DNA of 64,000 nucleotides from Actibacterium sp. 188UL27-1. Its GTDB lineage: Bacteria > Pseudomonadota > Alphaproteobacteria > Rhodobacterales > Rhodobacteraceae. The DNA lies in contig NZ_JAFEUL010000001.1 in assembly GCF_016901225.1 (NCBI RefSeq), positions 538,506 through 602,505 on the forward strand, given 5' to 3'. Each line of letters begins with the position of its first letter. Position 1 is the first letter of the stretch. The notes below the pieces were generated by a model. The model was not told where the DNA came from and did not search any database. It saw only the letters and a list, made by a program, of their open reading frames with translations. Positions 8,089 to 16,203 of this stretch are shown here, one piece after another. The position numbers were made by a program, and so were the translations under genes.

Positions 8089-9006
8089 ATGCAGGCATTT
8101 CTCATTCCCTTTCCCGAGATCCATCCCGAGATTTTCTCTGTCACGCTCTTTGGCATCGATCTGGCCCTGCGCTGGTACGCGGTTGCCTATATCGTGGGGA
8201 TCTTGCTTGGCTGGTGGATCGCGATCCGGGTCGTGGCGCGCCCCCATCTGTGGCGCGACGATGCCCCGCCGATGACGAAGGCGCAGATCGAGGATCTGCT
8301 GACATGGGTGATCCTGGGTGTCGTTCTGGGCGGGCGACTGGGTTTCGTGCTGTTTTACAGGCCGCTTCACTACCTGGCCAACCCGGTCGAGGTTCTGTTG
8401 ATCTGGGAAGGCGGCATGGCCTTCCATGGTGGGCTGATCGGCGTGATCGTGGCTGTCTATCTGTTCACCCGAAAATACGCGATCACTCAGTTGAGTGCGG
8501 CGGATGTGCTGGCCATCGCCACACCGCCGGGCCTGATGTTCGGGCGTATCGCAAATTTCGTGAATGCCGAATTGTGGGGCCGACCGACCGATATTGTCTG
8601 GGCAATGAAGTTTCCCACCATGTGCGTCGAACCGGCCCGGCAGGGATGTCTGGCGGCGGGCGAGTGGTTCTATTACGGCGACGAAATCGCGCGCCACCCG
8701 TCGCAGATCTATCAGGCGGGTCTGGAAGGGCTGGCCCTGGGACTTGTCCTGTTATGGCTGGCCCTGCGGCGCGGCGCGTTCAAGACGCCGGGCCTGATCG
8801 CGGGAACGTTCTTTGCCGGTTACGGCATCGCACGGTTCATTGTCGAGTTCTTTAGGGGAGCTGATCCACAATTCATGTCAGACGACAATCCGATCGGATT
8901 CATCATCGGATCTGGAAATTTTGGGATCACCATGGGCCAACTTCTTTCCCTGCCAATGCTGTTTATTGGTGTCGCCATGATCCTTTGGGTCAGGCGGCGC
9001 GTATGA
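8089..9006 (+). CDS. lgt: prolipoprotein diacylglyceryl transferase
   Basis: An inner-membrane enzyme that moves diacylglycerol from phosphatidylglycerol to the lipobox Cys of prolipoproteins. The 305-residue product has about seven hydrophobic segments. It carries the family signatures GGMAFHGGLIGV (about residue 105) and GRIANFVNAELWGRPTD (about residue 150, the Lgt signature), plus the YGIARFIVEFFR segment. The frame is open far upstream, but the ATG at 8089 (MQAFLIPFPEIHPEIF) matches the family N-terminus. The stop overlaps the next start (ATGA). Confidence 0.95.
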   Translation: MQAFLIPFPEIHPEIFSVTLFGIDLALRWYAVAYIVGILLGWWIAIRVVARPHLWRDDAPPMTKAQIEDLLTWVILGVVLGGRLGFVLFYRPLHYLANPVEVLLIWEGGMAFHGGLIGVIVAVYLFTRKYAITQLSAADVLAIATPPGLMFGRIANFVNAELWGRPTDIVWAMKFPTMCVEPARQGCLAAGEWFYYGDEIARHPSQIYQAGLEGLALGLVLLWLALRRGAFKTPGLIAGTFFAGYGIARFIVEFFRGADPQFMSDDNPIGFIIGSGNFGITMGQLLSLPMLFIGVAMILWVRRRV

Positions 9007-10061
9007 CAGATCTGGAGTGTCACCTCAAACAGCGGATCGCAGTGTCGGGGCCGATGACTGTGGCCGACTATATGAGCGAATGTCTGATGCATCCCGAACA
9101 TGGCTATTACAGCACGCGCGATCCGTTCGGGGTTGGGGGGGATTTCACCACGGCGCCCGAGATCAGCCAGATGTTCGGCGAATTCGTGGGCCTGTCCCTG
9201 GCGCAATCCTGGATCGATCAGGGGGCGCCGGGCGCGTTCGTTCTGGCCGAGCTGGGGCCGGGGCGCGGCACGCTGATGGCCGATATCTTGCGGGCCGCGG
9301 CCAGTGTTCCCGGTTTTGTCGAGGCCGCACAGGTTGCGCTGGTCGAGACCAGCCCAGCCCTGCGCACCCAGCAGCGCGACCGGTTGGGCGATGACGTGAT
9401 CTGGGTCGATATGATCGACCAGCTTCCGGGCGGCCCGCTGTTTCTGGTGGCGAATGAGTTTTTCGATGCCTTGCCGATCCGCCAGTTCGTGCGCGATGCC
9501 GAGGCGTGGCGCGAGCGGGTCGTGACCGTTACCGACGGGGCACTTGGCTTTGGACTGTCGCAGCCTGTGCGGCTGGGCGCGCTGGAGGGGCGGTTTTTCG
9601 ATACGGCACCGGGCGGCCTGGTGGAGATCTGTCCGGCGGCCAATCCGATCATGTCGTATCTGGGGACGCGGATCCTGGCGGAAGGGGGCGCGGCGCTGAT
9701 CATCGATTACGGGGATGTGCGGTCTGGCGGCGATACATTGCAGGCTATCCACCGGCATGAATATTCCGGCGTTTTCGACAATCCCGGCAATGCGGATTTG
9801 ACCGCCCATGTGGATTTCGGCGCCTTGGCCGAAGCCACCCCGGCCCACTGTTATGGCCCTGTGACGCAGGGCATATGGCTGGAGCGTCTGGGGATCACGG
9901 CCCGGGCGCGCAAATTGGCGCGTCAGCTGGAAGGGCATGCATTTGAAAGCCATATCGCCGCACATCGGCGCTTGACCCACCCCGAAGAAATGGGAACCCT
10001 GTTCAAGACGCTTGGTGTTTTGCCATTCGATGCGCCGCCGCCCCCTGGATTTACCCAATGA
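9003..10061 (+). CDS. SAM-dependent methyltransferase, NDUFAF7/MidA family
   Basis: A 352-residue class I methyltransferase of the COG1565 family. The mitochondrial member NDUFAF7 methylates an Arg of a complex I subunit; bacterial substrates are less clear. Seen in the sequence: ADYMSECLMHPEHGYY at the start, FTTAPEISQMFGE, the SAM loop LAELGPGRGTLMADIL (about residue 80), VANEFFDALPIRQF and ALIIDYGDV. Overlaps of four bases with lgt upstream and pgeF downstream indicate one operon. Confidence 0.85.
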   Translation: MTDLECHLKQRIAVSGPMTVADYMSECLMHPEHGYYSTRDPFGVGGDFTTAPEISQMFGEFVGLSLAQSWIDQGAPGAFVLAELGPGRGTLMADILRAAASVPGFVEAAQVALVETSPALRTQQRDRLGDDVIWVDMIDQLPGGPLFLVANEFFDALPIRQFVRDAEAWRERVVTVTDGALGFGLSQPVRLGALEGRFFDTAPGGLVEICPAANPIMSYLGTRILAEGGAALIIDYGDVRSGGDTLQAIHRHEYSGVFDNPGNADLTAHVDFGALAEATPAHCYGPVTQGIWLERLGITARARKLARQLEGHAFESHIAAHRRLTHPEEMGTLFKTLGVLPFDAPPPPGFTQ

Positions 10062-10813
10062 CGCTTGAGATTCTGACCTCTGACGCGCTTGCCCCCTTAC
10101 GCCATGGTTTTTTCACGCGGCATGGCGGTGCGTCGTCAGGTATCTTCAGCGGGTTGAATTGCGGGATCGGGTCCAGTGATCAGGCAGATGTGGTGGCGAT
10201 CAACCGGGACCGTGTCGCCCATGCCATGGGGGTGGAGCGCGATGCGCTGATCACCATGGGGCAGGTCCATTCAACGCGCGTGGCCACCGTCAGCACCCCG
10301 GCCCCGGAACGGGTGGAGGCCGACGGCATTGTAACGGCCACGCCGGGCCTTGCCGTCGCGGTGCTGACGGCCGATTGCATGCCCGTCCTGTTCGCGGATC
10401 GCCAGGCGGGGGTGGTTGGGGTGGCCCATGCCGGGTGGCGCGGGGCCTTGGACGGCATTCTGGAGCGAACGGTTGACGCAATGCGCGCGCTGGGCGCCCG
10501 GGCCGGACAGATCGCCGCCGTGATCGGCCCGTCGATCAGCCAGCGTGCCTATGAGGTCGGGCCGGAATTCATGGAGCGGTTCATCGATGATGACCCGGAT
10601 AACACACGCTTTTTCGCGGGTGGGGCCAGTGACAGGGTGCATTTCGATCTGACAGGGTATGGCCTACAAAAACTGCGCTGTCACGGGGTTGGCCATGCGG
10701 AGTGGACCCGGCATTGCACCTATGCCGAGGGCGAGCGGTTTTATTCATACCGGCGCTCTGTCCATCGTGGTGAGGCCGACTATGGTCGTCACATCTCCGT
10801 TATTCGGCTTTGA
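10058..10813 (+). CDS. pgeF: purine nucleoside phosphorylase, YfiH/laccase-domain family
   Basis: A 251-residue multicopper-oxidase-like (DUF152/YfiH) protein. Family members are zinc enzymes acting on purine nucleosides, and E. coli YfiH (PgeF) also edits peptidoglycan precursors. The metal-site motifs are visible: the His in ITMGQVHSTRV, LTADCMPVLFAD and VAHAGWRGAL. The start overlaps the stop of the methyltransferase gene (ATGA). The lgt-methyltransferase-pgeF order is common in alphaproteobacteria. Confidence 0.9.
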   Translation: MTLEILTSDALAPLRHGFFTRHGGASSGIFSGLNCGIGSSDQADVVAINRDRVAHAMGVERDALITMGQVHSTRVATVSTPAPERVEADGIVTATPGLAVAVLTADCMPVLFADRQAGVVGVAHAGWRGALDGILERTVDAMRALGARAGQIAAVIGPSISQRAYEVGPEFMERFIDDDPDNTRFFAGGASDRVHFDLTGYGLQKLRCHGVGHAEWTRHCTYAEGERFYSYRRSVHRGEADYGRHISVIRL

Positions 10814-11269
10814 TCCACCGAAACATGTTACGGTCGGTCGGGTGTTTGTCTGCAGTTGATTGCTGTACCTTGATGGCAGGCCAGGCTGAGTTTTTCGTGC
10901 GTTCTGAATGCGTTATTCCAACGGCAGCATATTGTTAGCCAGTTGTTAACTGTCTTGTCAGAAGCGACGTTTGCTGTAGTCTGTGACGATTGTCTGCTTT
11001 TTGGCATCCAAAAGCTTTGACATCTGTGGCGGTTTTGAGGCAGAACAAATACACGATGTTCTTTTGGCCCATCGGGTCGATGGCATGATCGCGCGAAAAG
11101 ACGTGATATCATGCGACCAATGTAACTGATGGCGGCCTCCTGTCAGTTACACACGCTCTTACAAGGGCGGCCCTGCACCACTTGGATCAGTGGATGCGCA
11201 AGGGCCGCCCTTAGATTTTCCGGGCCTTGCTTTTTTGGCCGCAATGTACATCGGCGAAAACCGACGGCG
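10814..11269. other. structured intergenic region between convergent genes
   Basis: 456 bases between the ends of pgeF and the helicase gene, with no credible protein. It holds a TTGACA box at about 11018, a GTAACTGA/TCAGTTAC hairpin (about 11123-11150) and a 12-bp stem at 11163-11212. This is long for a convergent gap and would fit a small RNA transcribed rightward, but no known RNA family was recognised. Confidence 0.4.
11163..11212. terminator. long two-level stem-loop
   Basis: Outer arms AAGGGCGGCCCT (11163-11174) and AGGGCCGCCCTT (11201-11212) are perfectly complementary over 12 bp. Inside, CCACT/AGTGG (11178-11193) makes a second stem. It lies about 60 bases past the helicase stop on the minus strand. 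There is no strong U-tract, so this is either a factor-assisted terminator or the 3' part of a structured RNA. Confidence 0.5.
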
Positions 11270-12808
11270 TTATGCCGTTTCGTCATCTGCCTGGGGTTCC
11301 AGCGCAAGGGCGGCTGGCGCAACCTCAAGATCCGCGGTGGATAGAGGGGCCGTGGGTTTGCTGAGCCGGTAGCGTGTGACCCAGATCAGCTTTTCCTCTG
11401 CACGGGTGATTGCGACATAGGCCAGCCGTTTCCACAGTGGCTGCCCGGCCTCGTTGCGCCCGGATCGTGCGGCTGCGTAAAGGTCGGGGCCAAAGACCTG
11501 CACCGTGGGCCATTGGCTGCCTTGCGCCTTGTGGATCGTGACGGCGGCACCGTGCAGGAAAGCCGCACCCATATGGGCCGCGAAGGGGATGAAGGGCTCT
11601 TCCTCATCCGGCATCTCGATCTTGATGATCGAGGCCGCACCAACCTGCGGATCCTCGGCCCCCATCACATGGAGGCGCGAAAAGCCTGGCTTGCTGCCGG
11701 GTCGCATATAGATGACCTGCGCCCCCTTGATCAGGCCGCGCGCCTCAAGGTCCAAACGTTTCTTGCGGTGTTTGAGGGGCAGTTCAAGGCCATCGCAGAT
11801 CAGCGGCTCCCCCGGCAGCAGCGCATCCGGCGGCGCATCATAGGCCGCCCGAAAGGCGTGGATCAGGCGGATGCGGGTTGCGTTGCGCCAAACCAGCACC
11901 GGAGAGCGCGCCATCAGGTCGGATGTCACGCGGCCCGCATATTCGACCCGTTCATCCCGCCGCGCCGCGTCTTCGATCATGCGTTCGAATTGCTGAAATT
12001 CCAGCTCAGGATCTGCCAGGGCATGGGCCAGATCCAGGATCGGGTTATCCTCGGCCTGCCTGTGAACGCGGCTCAACACCATCTTGCGAGGGTCGGGCAG
12101 CTTGTCAAAGACCATGCCGCCGGATTGGTTCACCGGCGCCAGCTGGGCCGGATCACCGAACAACAGCAGGGTCGGGAAGATCTCTTTGAGGTCTTCATAT
12201 TGCCGCTCATCCAGCATCGACGCCTCGTCAATCAGACCCACATCAAGGGGATCCTCGCGGCGTTTCCAACCGGTGATGAAGTCACTTCCCCGTAGCCCCG
12301 CACTGGCCAGTGCCCCGGGGATCGATTTGTTGGTCTGATAAAACGCCATGGCGCGGTCCAGGGCCTGGTCGGTCAGCCCTTCGATCTCGGGTCGGGGCCC
12401 TTGGCCTGCCAGCCATTCCGCGATCTTTTCGTATTCGGGGTCATAGACGGGGGTGTAAAGGATCCGGTGGATCGTCGTGGCTGCCACGCCGCGATTGCGC
12501 AACACGCTGGCCGCCTTGTTCGTGGGGGCCAGAATGGCCAATGTGCGGCGATCCTTGCGCCGCCGACCTTCCCAATCGCCCGAAATCAGTTCGACACCGA
12601 TCTGTTGCAGCGCATCGGCCAGGTGGGCCAAAAGCAACGTCTTGCCAGATCCGGCCTTGCCGATCACAGCCAGAACGCTTGAGGTGTCATCGCGGGGTGG
12701 GGTCAAAAGCTCGTCGGTCAGGTTGATCCCGGCCTGGGCGAGCGCCTGGCTGGCCTTGTCAAAGGCCTCTGCCTGATCGTCGGAGAAGGGTAGGGTCGGT
12801 ACCAGCAT
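11270..12808 (-). CDS. ATP-dependent RecD-like DNA helicase
   Basis: A 512-residue superfamily 1 helicase of the RecD/TraA type. In order: Walker A VIGKAGSGKTLLL (about residue 50), motif Ia APTNKAASVL, motif II VGLIDEASML (about residue 193), motif III LFGDPAQLAPV, motif IV/V-region MVLSRVHRQ, and the UvrD-like C-terminal end with TIHKAQGSQW and LAYVAITRAEEKL. It has no RecD N-terminal interaction domain, and no recB or recC is nearby, so it is a stand-alone helicase, probably in DNA repair. It lies 57 bases after luxI on the same strand, with competing hairpins over its start. Confidence 0.85.
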   Translation of the reverse strand: MLVPTLPFSDDQAEAFDKASQALAQAGINLTDELLTPPRDDTSSVLAVIGKAGSGKTLLLAHLADALQQIGVELISGDWEGRRRKDRRTLAILAPTNKAASVLRNRGVAATTIHRILYTPVYDPEYEKIAEWLAGQGPRPEIEGLTDQALDRAMAFYQTNKSIPGALASAGLRGSDFITGWKRREDPLDVGLIDEASMLDERQYEDLKEIFPTLLLFGDPAQLAPVNQSGGMVFDKLPDPRKMVLSRVHRQAEDNPILDLAHALADPELEFQQFERMIEDAARRDERVEYAGRVTSDLMARSPVLVWRNATRIRLIHAFRAAYDAPPDALLPGEPLICDGLELPLKHRKKRLDLEARGLIKGAQVIYMRPGSKPGFSRLHVMGAEDPQVGAASIIKIEMPDEEEPFIPFAAHMGAAFLHGAAVTIHKAQGSQWPTVQVFGPDLYAAARSGRNEAGQPLWKRLAYVAITRAEEKLIWVTRYRLSKPTAPLSTADLEVAPAALALEPQADDETA

Positions 12809-12866
12809 GGCCCGACCCTACGGTCTGCGCCCCCTCATCACCAGCACGTTTCGCTGGCCGTAGGGT
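12790..12866 (-). promoter_or_regulatory. two mutually exclusive hairpins at the helicase start
   Basis: On the minus-strand RNA three elements occur in order: A, ACCCTACGG right after the luxI stop (12858-12866); B, CCGTAGGGTCGG just before the helicase ATG (12812-12823); and C, CCGACCCTAC inside the first codons (12790-12799). B pairs with A over 9 bp or with C over 10 bp, not with both. The B:C stem puts the ATG in its loop. A small CCAGC/GCTGG hairpin sits inside the A:B loop. The likely Shine-Dalgarno bases (AGGG) lie in B. Control of translation is inference. Confidence 0.5.
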
Positions 12867-13504
12867 TATGCGATCTCTGCAAGGCGGGGTTTCGCACGGG
12901 GACCAAAGGAACGCTCGACCCACTGCAGGGACATATCCCGGGTGACGCCAACGCGCTTGAGCGTCCGGGGCCAAGCCGCCTGGTTCATTTCCCACAGGCC
13001 CACGCCGATTTGCTCGCGACCTTCGCCTTTGGTGCCGATGACATCGGGCTCGACGCCGTAGAGGCGATAGATGCGTTCCATACGTGGGTCAAAGACCCCA
13101 ACGAAGTGGTCGAGGTGGAAGTTGGCCATGATCTCACCAGCGCCCAGAACCAGACCGGCGGAGACGCGGCGATCGGCGGTGGGCGAAAGGCAGAACCGGG
13201 TGCATTCCCAGATGAACGGGCTTTCGATGCGTACACCGTCGGTCAAGTGGATGAAGTGATCATTCACCATGGTCTGACCAATGGTGGGAAGAAACCGCAT
13301 GGACCCGCCATGGGTGCCGTCTTCTTGTTCCCAGATGACGTAAAGCGGGTTCAACGCGTCATATTCGTCGCGCTCTTCCCCTTTGTCATTCACACTGACA
13401 TCCCAGCCAAGACGGTTCTTGAACTGCTCGGCGCGGTCACGAAACATGGTGTCGCGCAGAACGGGAAAACGGGCGAGATCGGTGGCATAAACGTAACGGA
13501 GCAT
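12866..13504 (-). CDS. luxI: acyl-homoserine-lactone synthase, LuxI family
   Basis: Makes an N-acyl-homoserine lactone signal from S-adenosylmethionine and an acyl carrier. The 212-residue product has the conserved LuxI residues: Arg24, Phe28 and Trp34 (RAEQFKNRLGW), acidic Asp46/Asp49 (RDEYDALNP), GGSMRFLPT around residue 70 and WECTRF near residue 100. The acyl-chain length cannot be told from the sequence. It is the gene after luxR on the same strand, 135 bases apart. A hairpin covers its ribosome-binding site and a dyad lies further upstream. The symbol is the family name. Confidence 0.93.
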   Translation of the reverse strand: MLRYVYATDLARFPVLRDTMFRDRAEQFKNRLGWDVSVNDKGEERDEYDALNPLYVIWEQEDGTHGGSMRFLPTIGQTMVNDHFIHLTDGVRIESPFIWECTRFCLSPTADRRVSAGLVLGAGEIMANFHLDHFVGVFDPRMERIYRLYGVEPDVIGTKGEGREQIGVGLWEMNQAAWPRTLKRVGVTRDMSLQWVERSFGPRAKPRLAEIA

Positions 13505-13512
13505 AGGGTAGG

Positions 13513-13541
13513 ACCTTCCTAGATTAAGTTGTCTGGAAGGT
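13513..13541 (-). promoter_or_regulatory. hairpin covering the luxI ribosome-binding site
   Basis: On the minus strand ACCTTCC (13535-13541) and GGAAGGT (13513-13519) form a 7-bp stem. It is extended by AGA/TCT with one bulged A, around an AT-rich loop. The GGAAGG in the second arm is the Shine-Dalgarno sequence, nine bases before the luxI ATG. The leader could therefore lower luxI translation unless opened. Confidence 0.5.
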
Positions 13542-13562
13542 TAGGGTGTGACGGTATTCAGA

Positions 13563-13576
13563 CCCCTATCAAGGGG
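13563..13576. promoter_or_regulatory. candidate LuxR operator upstream of luxI
   Basis: The dyad CCCCT-ATCA-AGGGG is centred about 65 bases upstream of the luxI ATG. It shares the form CCCC-N6-GGGG with the dyad upstream of the luxR operon at 14594-14611. Spacing and position would suit a lux-box-like operator, but this is not the classical lux-box consensus. Confidence 0.45.
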
Positions 13577-13639
13577 AACGTTATGTTGACACTTCTTTTA
13601 CCCAATTATGCCGCGATTCGCGTCAGAGTTGCAATTACT

Positions 13640-14353
13640 TTAGACAACAATTAACCCCCGGCTGAGCGCGCGCGCAACCGCATGGGTCGTATTCATGGCC
13701 CCCAGTTTGTGCCTGGCGGCCTCGATATAAACGCGCAGGGTATGCTCTGAGATCTGCATCTCATCGGCGGTCTGCGCGCGGCTCAGGCCCTTCGCAAGCA
13801 ATGTCATGGCGCTGAGTTCGCGCGGCGACAGATTTGCGGCTGACTGCTGCTCCGTGCCCTTTTCAAATTCGAGGGCCTTTTTATTAAATTCGTGGGCAAT
13901 AAGGATAAGATCGCGGGAATTCGTCTCGATAAAATCTGCCCAAACTTCGTCAGGGCACGTATCTGTCACCGTGAAGAGGGCAAATTGACCCTGCGGTCCC
14001 CGGATCGGTATCGTGAGACCTTGATTGCCGATGCCAAAGGATATGGCCTCACGGAAAAAGGATTTAGCCGCCTTGGTCGACCAATCCAGTTGTTTCCAGT
14101 CGACGGGATGGAACCGTTGAAAACAACCGATGATGACCGGATCCATGCGGAGATAGTCTTTCTCCACATACCGGTCGACCCATTCCTGACTGTATGTACC
14201 GGCGCCAAAACGTTCTCCAACGCTGTTAACCCAATGGTAAACCACATGGGTGACAGCATAGTGCTCGCGAAGCGATTCAGTCGTGATTTGCAGATCTTCA
14301 AGCGTTATCGCCTGCTGCAATCGCTGAATAAGCTCCTCGAGGTTTGGATGCAT
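13640..14353 (-). CDS. luxR: LuxR-family autoinducer-binding transcription regulator
   Basis: A 237-residue regulator with an N-terminal autoinducer-binding domain (about 1-160) and a C-terminal LuxR/GerE helix-turn-helix (about 175-235: LSPRELSAMTLLAKGLS, then ISEHTLRVYIEAARHKLG). The ligand-pocket residues of the family are present in order as Trp58, Tyr62, Asp71 and Pro72. It probably binds the product of the adjacent luxI. Its first 56 bases overlap the end of the small upstream gene. The symbol is the family name. Confidence 0.93.
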   Translation of the reverse strand: MHPNLEELIQRLQQAITLEDLQITTESLREHYAVTHVVYHWVNSVGERFGAGTYSQEWVDRYVEKDYLRMDPVIIGCFQRFHPVDWKQLDWSTKAAKSFFREAISFGIGNQGLTIPIRGPQGQFALFTVTDTCPDEVWADFIETNSRDLILIAHEFNKKALEFEKGTEQQSAANLSPRELSAMTLLAKGLSRAQTADEMQISEHTLRVYIEAARHKLGAMNTTHAVARALSRGLIVV

Positions 14354-14513
14354 TCTCTAGCGGTCCGTCCGTAACAGCGTTGCCTTGCGCCGCCAGCTCA
14401 GACGCGGCAACAAGTACCGTATCGTCAAGCTGATCTGCGAGTCTGGCAAGTCCATTCTGCTCCGCAAACACGCGAAGGTCTGTCAGAACGTCTATAATCC
14501 AAGCGTTGGGCAT
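14298..14513 (-). CDS. small conserved protein upstream of and overlapping luxR
   Basis: A 71-residue protein beginning MPNAWIIDVLTDLRVFAEQNGL and then ADQLDDTVLVAASELA. From memory, similar small proteins precede luxR in other Rhodobacteraceae, which supports it as a real gene. The ATG follows AGGGAA at a workable distance. The body is predicted helical; the last 25 residues, which overlap luxR, are polar. It may be a helical adaptor or a translational coupler for luxR; its function is unknown. Confidence 0.65.
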   Translation of the reverse strand: MPNAWIIDVLTDLRVFAEQNGLARLADQLDDTVLVAASELAAQGNAVTDGPLENASKPRGAYSAIAAGDNA

Positions 14514-14593
14514 TGTTAACAGTTTCCCTGATATCTCGATTACTTACACAACCATAGCACGCAGCGATCATCAGAAAAATTCCCTCTATTTTA

Positions 14594-14611
14594 CTCCCCA
14601 TAAATGGGGAG
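14594..14611. promoter_or_regulatory. candidate LuxR operator upstream of the luxR operon
   Basis: A perfect palindrome, CTCCCCAT-AA-ATGGGGAG, 81 bases upstream of the small gene that begins the luxR operon. Its core CCCC-N6-GGGG matches the dyad upstream of luxI. It suggests autoregulation by LuxR. Confidence 0.5.
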
Positions 14612-14783
14612 GTGGGCTTGTGTAAATCACTGTAATCCCCCAGAGGTTGCCATAGCAAGGGTTTTGGCAGAGACAATTTTCACTAATTTGATTCTTGGTC
14701 ATGATCGGATCTGGCGTTATGAATCCATTAACCAATTCTCGCATAGGTTGATTGTTGTCGATACGTAACTCAACCTGTCAACT

Positions 14784-14818
14784 AAAAAGGGGCCGCCTTT
14801 CGGCGACCCCCCTTTTTG
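14784..14818 (-). terminator. intrinsic terminator of ccr
   Basis: On the minus strand a GC stem (GGGG-TCGCC, loop GAAA, GGCGG-CCCC) is followed by TTTTT, 29 bases after the ccr stop. It is a textbook intrinsic terminator; the mirrored A-run lets it also stop rightward transcripts. Confidence 0.85.
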
Positions 14819-14846
14819 CGTCCTGTTGGCCTTTAGGCTTGCGTGA

Positions 14847-16130
14847 CTACTTGGCGTCGAGCGCGTCTTCCAATGTGCGCAGTCCCGTTTTGGGAGATTG
14901 AACCAGAACCGCCATGTTGCCGGGCTTGTGTTCATTGCGCATCATTTTCATGTGGGCATCGGGGATTTGATCCCAGGCGAAGACCTCAGACATGCAAGGG
15001 TCCAGACGGCGCTCCACCATCAGACGGTTGGCTGATGCGGCCTGTTGCAGATGCGCAAAGTGGCTGCCCTGGATGCGTTTTTGATGCATCCAGACATAGC
15101 GTGCATCCATCGTCAGGTTATATCCAGTGGTTCCGGCGCAGATCACGACCATCCCGCCTTTCTTGACCACGAATGTCGAGACGGGGAATGTGGATTCGCC
15201 GGGATGTTCGAACACCATATCGACATTGACACCCTTGCCCGTAATCTCCCAGATCGCCTTGCCGAATTTGCGGACTTCATTGAACCAGGCTTTGTATTCG
15301 TCGGTATTGACCGTGGGCAATTGCCCCCAGCAGTCGAAATCCTTGCGGTTGATGACCCCCTTGGCGCCCAGGCCCATGACGAATTCGCGCTTGTCCTCGT
15401 CCGAGATCACCGCGATTGCATTGGCGCCCGCCGTGTTGATCAACTGGATCGCGTAGGATCCCAGGCCCCCGGACGCGCCCCAGACCAGGACGTTCTGGCC
15501 CGGCTTGAGTTCATGGGGGTGGTGGCCGAACAGCATGCGGTATGCCGTGGCCAGCGTCAGGGTGTAGCAGGCGCTCTCTTCCCAGGTCAGGTGCTTGGGC
15601 CGCGGCATGAGCTGTTGTGCCTGCACGTTGGTGAACTGGGCGAAGGATCCGTCGGGCGTTTCATAGCCCCAGATCCGCTGGCTGTTGGAAAACATCGGGT
15701 CGCCGCCGTTGCAGTCTTCGTCGTCGCCGTCATCTTGATTGCAGTGGATCACGACTTCGTCGCCGACCTTCCAGGTCTTGACCTTGTCACCCACGGCCCA
15801 CACGATGCCGGACGCATCCGACCCGGCAATGTGAAACGGGGCCTTATGCACATCGAACGGCGACAGCGGAACACCAAGGCCCGCCCAGACGCCGTTGTAG
15901 TTGACGCCAGCTGCCATGACCAACACCAGCACCTCGTGGCTGTCGAGCGTTGGCACATCCACAACCTCGACCTCGAACGATTTGTCGGGCTCCCCGTGCC
16001 GCTCCCGCCGGATCGTCCAGGCGTACATTTTTTGCGGCACATAGCCCATCGGGGGCATTTCGCCGACCTCATACAAATCCTTCTTGGGCGCATCGTAAGC
16101 CGCGATGGCTGGGGTCTCGTCCAAGGCCAT
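14847..16130 (-). CDS. ccr: crotonyl-CoA carboxylase/reductase
   Basis: The key enzyme of the ethylmalonyl-CoA pathway: reductive carboxylation of crotonyl-CoA to ethylmalonyl-CoA with NADPH and CO2. It is a 427-residue medium-chain dehydrogenase/reductase. A GroES-like part (about 40-190) has the NYNGVWAGLG and PFHIAGSDASG segments. The nucleotide-binding domain has VLVWGASGGLGSYAIQL near residue 218. The MMRNEHKPGNMAVLVQSP end is typical. The length matches known Ccr proteins. Its own terminator follows, and a cluster of GCAA half-sites lies before the start. Confidence 0.97.
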   Translation of the reverse strand: MALDETPAIAAYDAPKKDLYEVGEMPPMGYVPQKMYAWTIRRERHGEPDKSFEVEVVDVPTLDSHEVLVLVMAAGVNYNGVWAGLGVPLSPFDVHKAPFHIAGSDASGIVWAVGDKVKTWKVGDEVVIHCNQDDGDDEDCNGGDPMFSNSQRIWGYETPDGSFAQFTNVQAQQLMPRPKHLTWEESACYTLTLATAYRMLFGHHPHELKPGQNVLVWGASGGLGSYAIQLINTAGANAIAVISDEDKREFVMGLGAKGVINRKDFDCWGQLPTVNTDEYKAWFNEVRKFGKAIWEITGKGVNVDMVFEHPGESTFPVSTFVVKKGGMVVICAGTTGYNLTMDARYVWMHQKRIQGSHFAHLQQAASANRLMVERRLDPCMSEVFAWDQIPDAHMKMMRNEHKPGNMAVLVQSPKTGLRTLEDALDAK

Positions 16131-16203
16131 GATGTGTTCCTTTCATCGCTCTTATATGCCGCAACGCAGAATCGCATACGGCGCTGCGTCGTGCCTACGT
16201 ATC

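Larger units (their letters stand above)
14514..14846. other. regulatory gap between ccr end and luxR operon start
   Basis: 333 bases with no gene. The left part carries the promoter region and dyad operator of the luxR operon. The right part carries an AGGTTGA/TCAACCT dyad (14745-14776) and the ccr terminator. Confidence 0.5.

Noticed and set aside
10828..11344. Short frames in the pgeF-helicase gap
   Set aside because: Composition and lack of starts do not support genes; the hairpins explain the region better.
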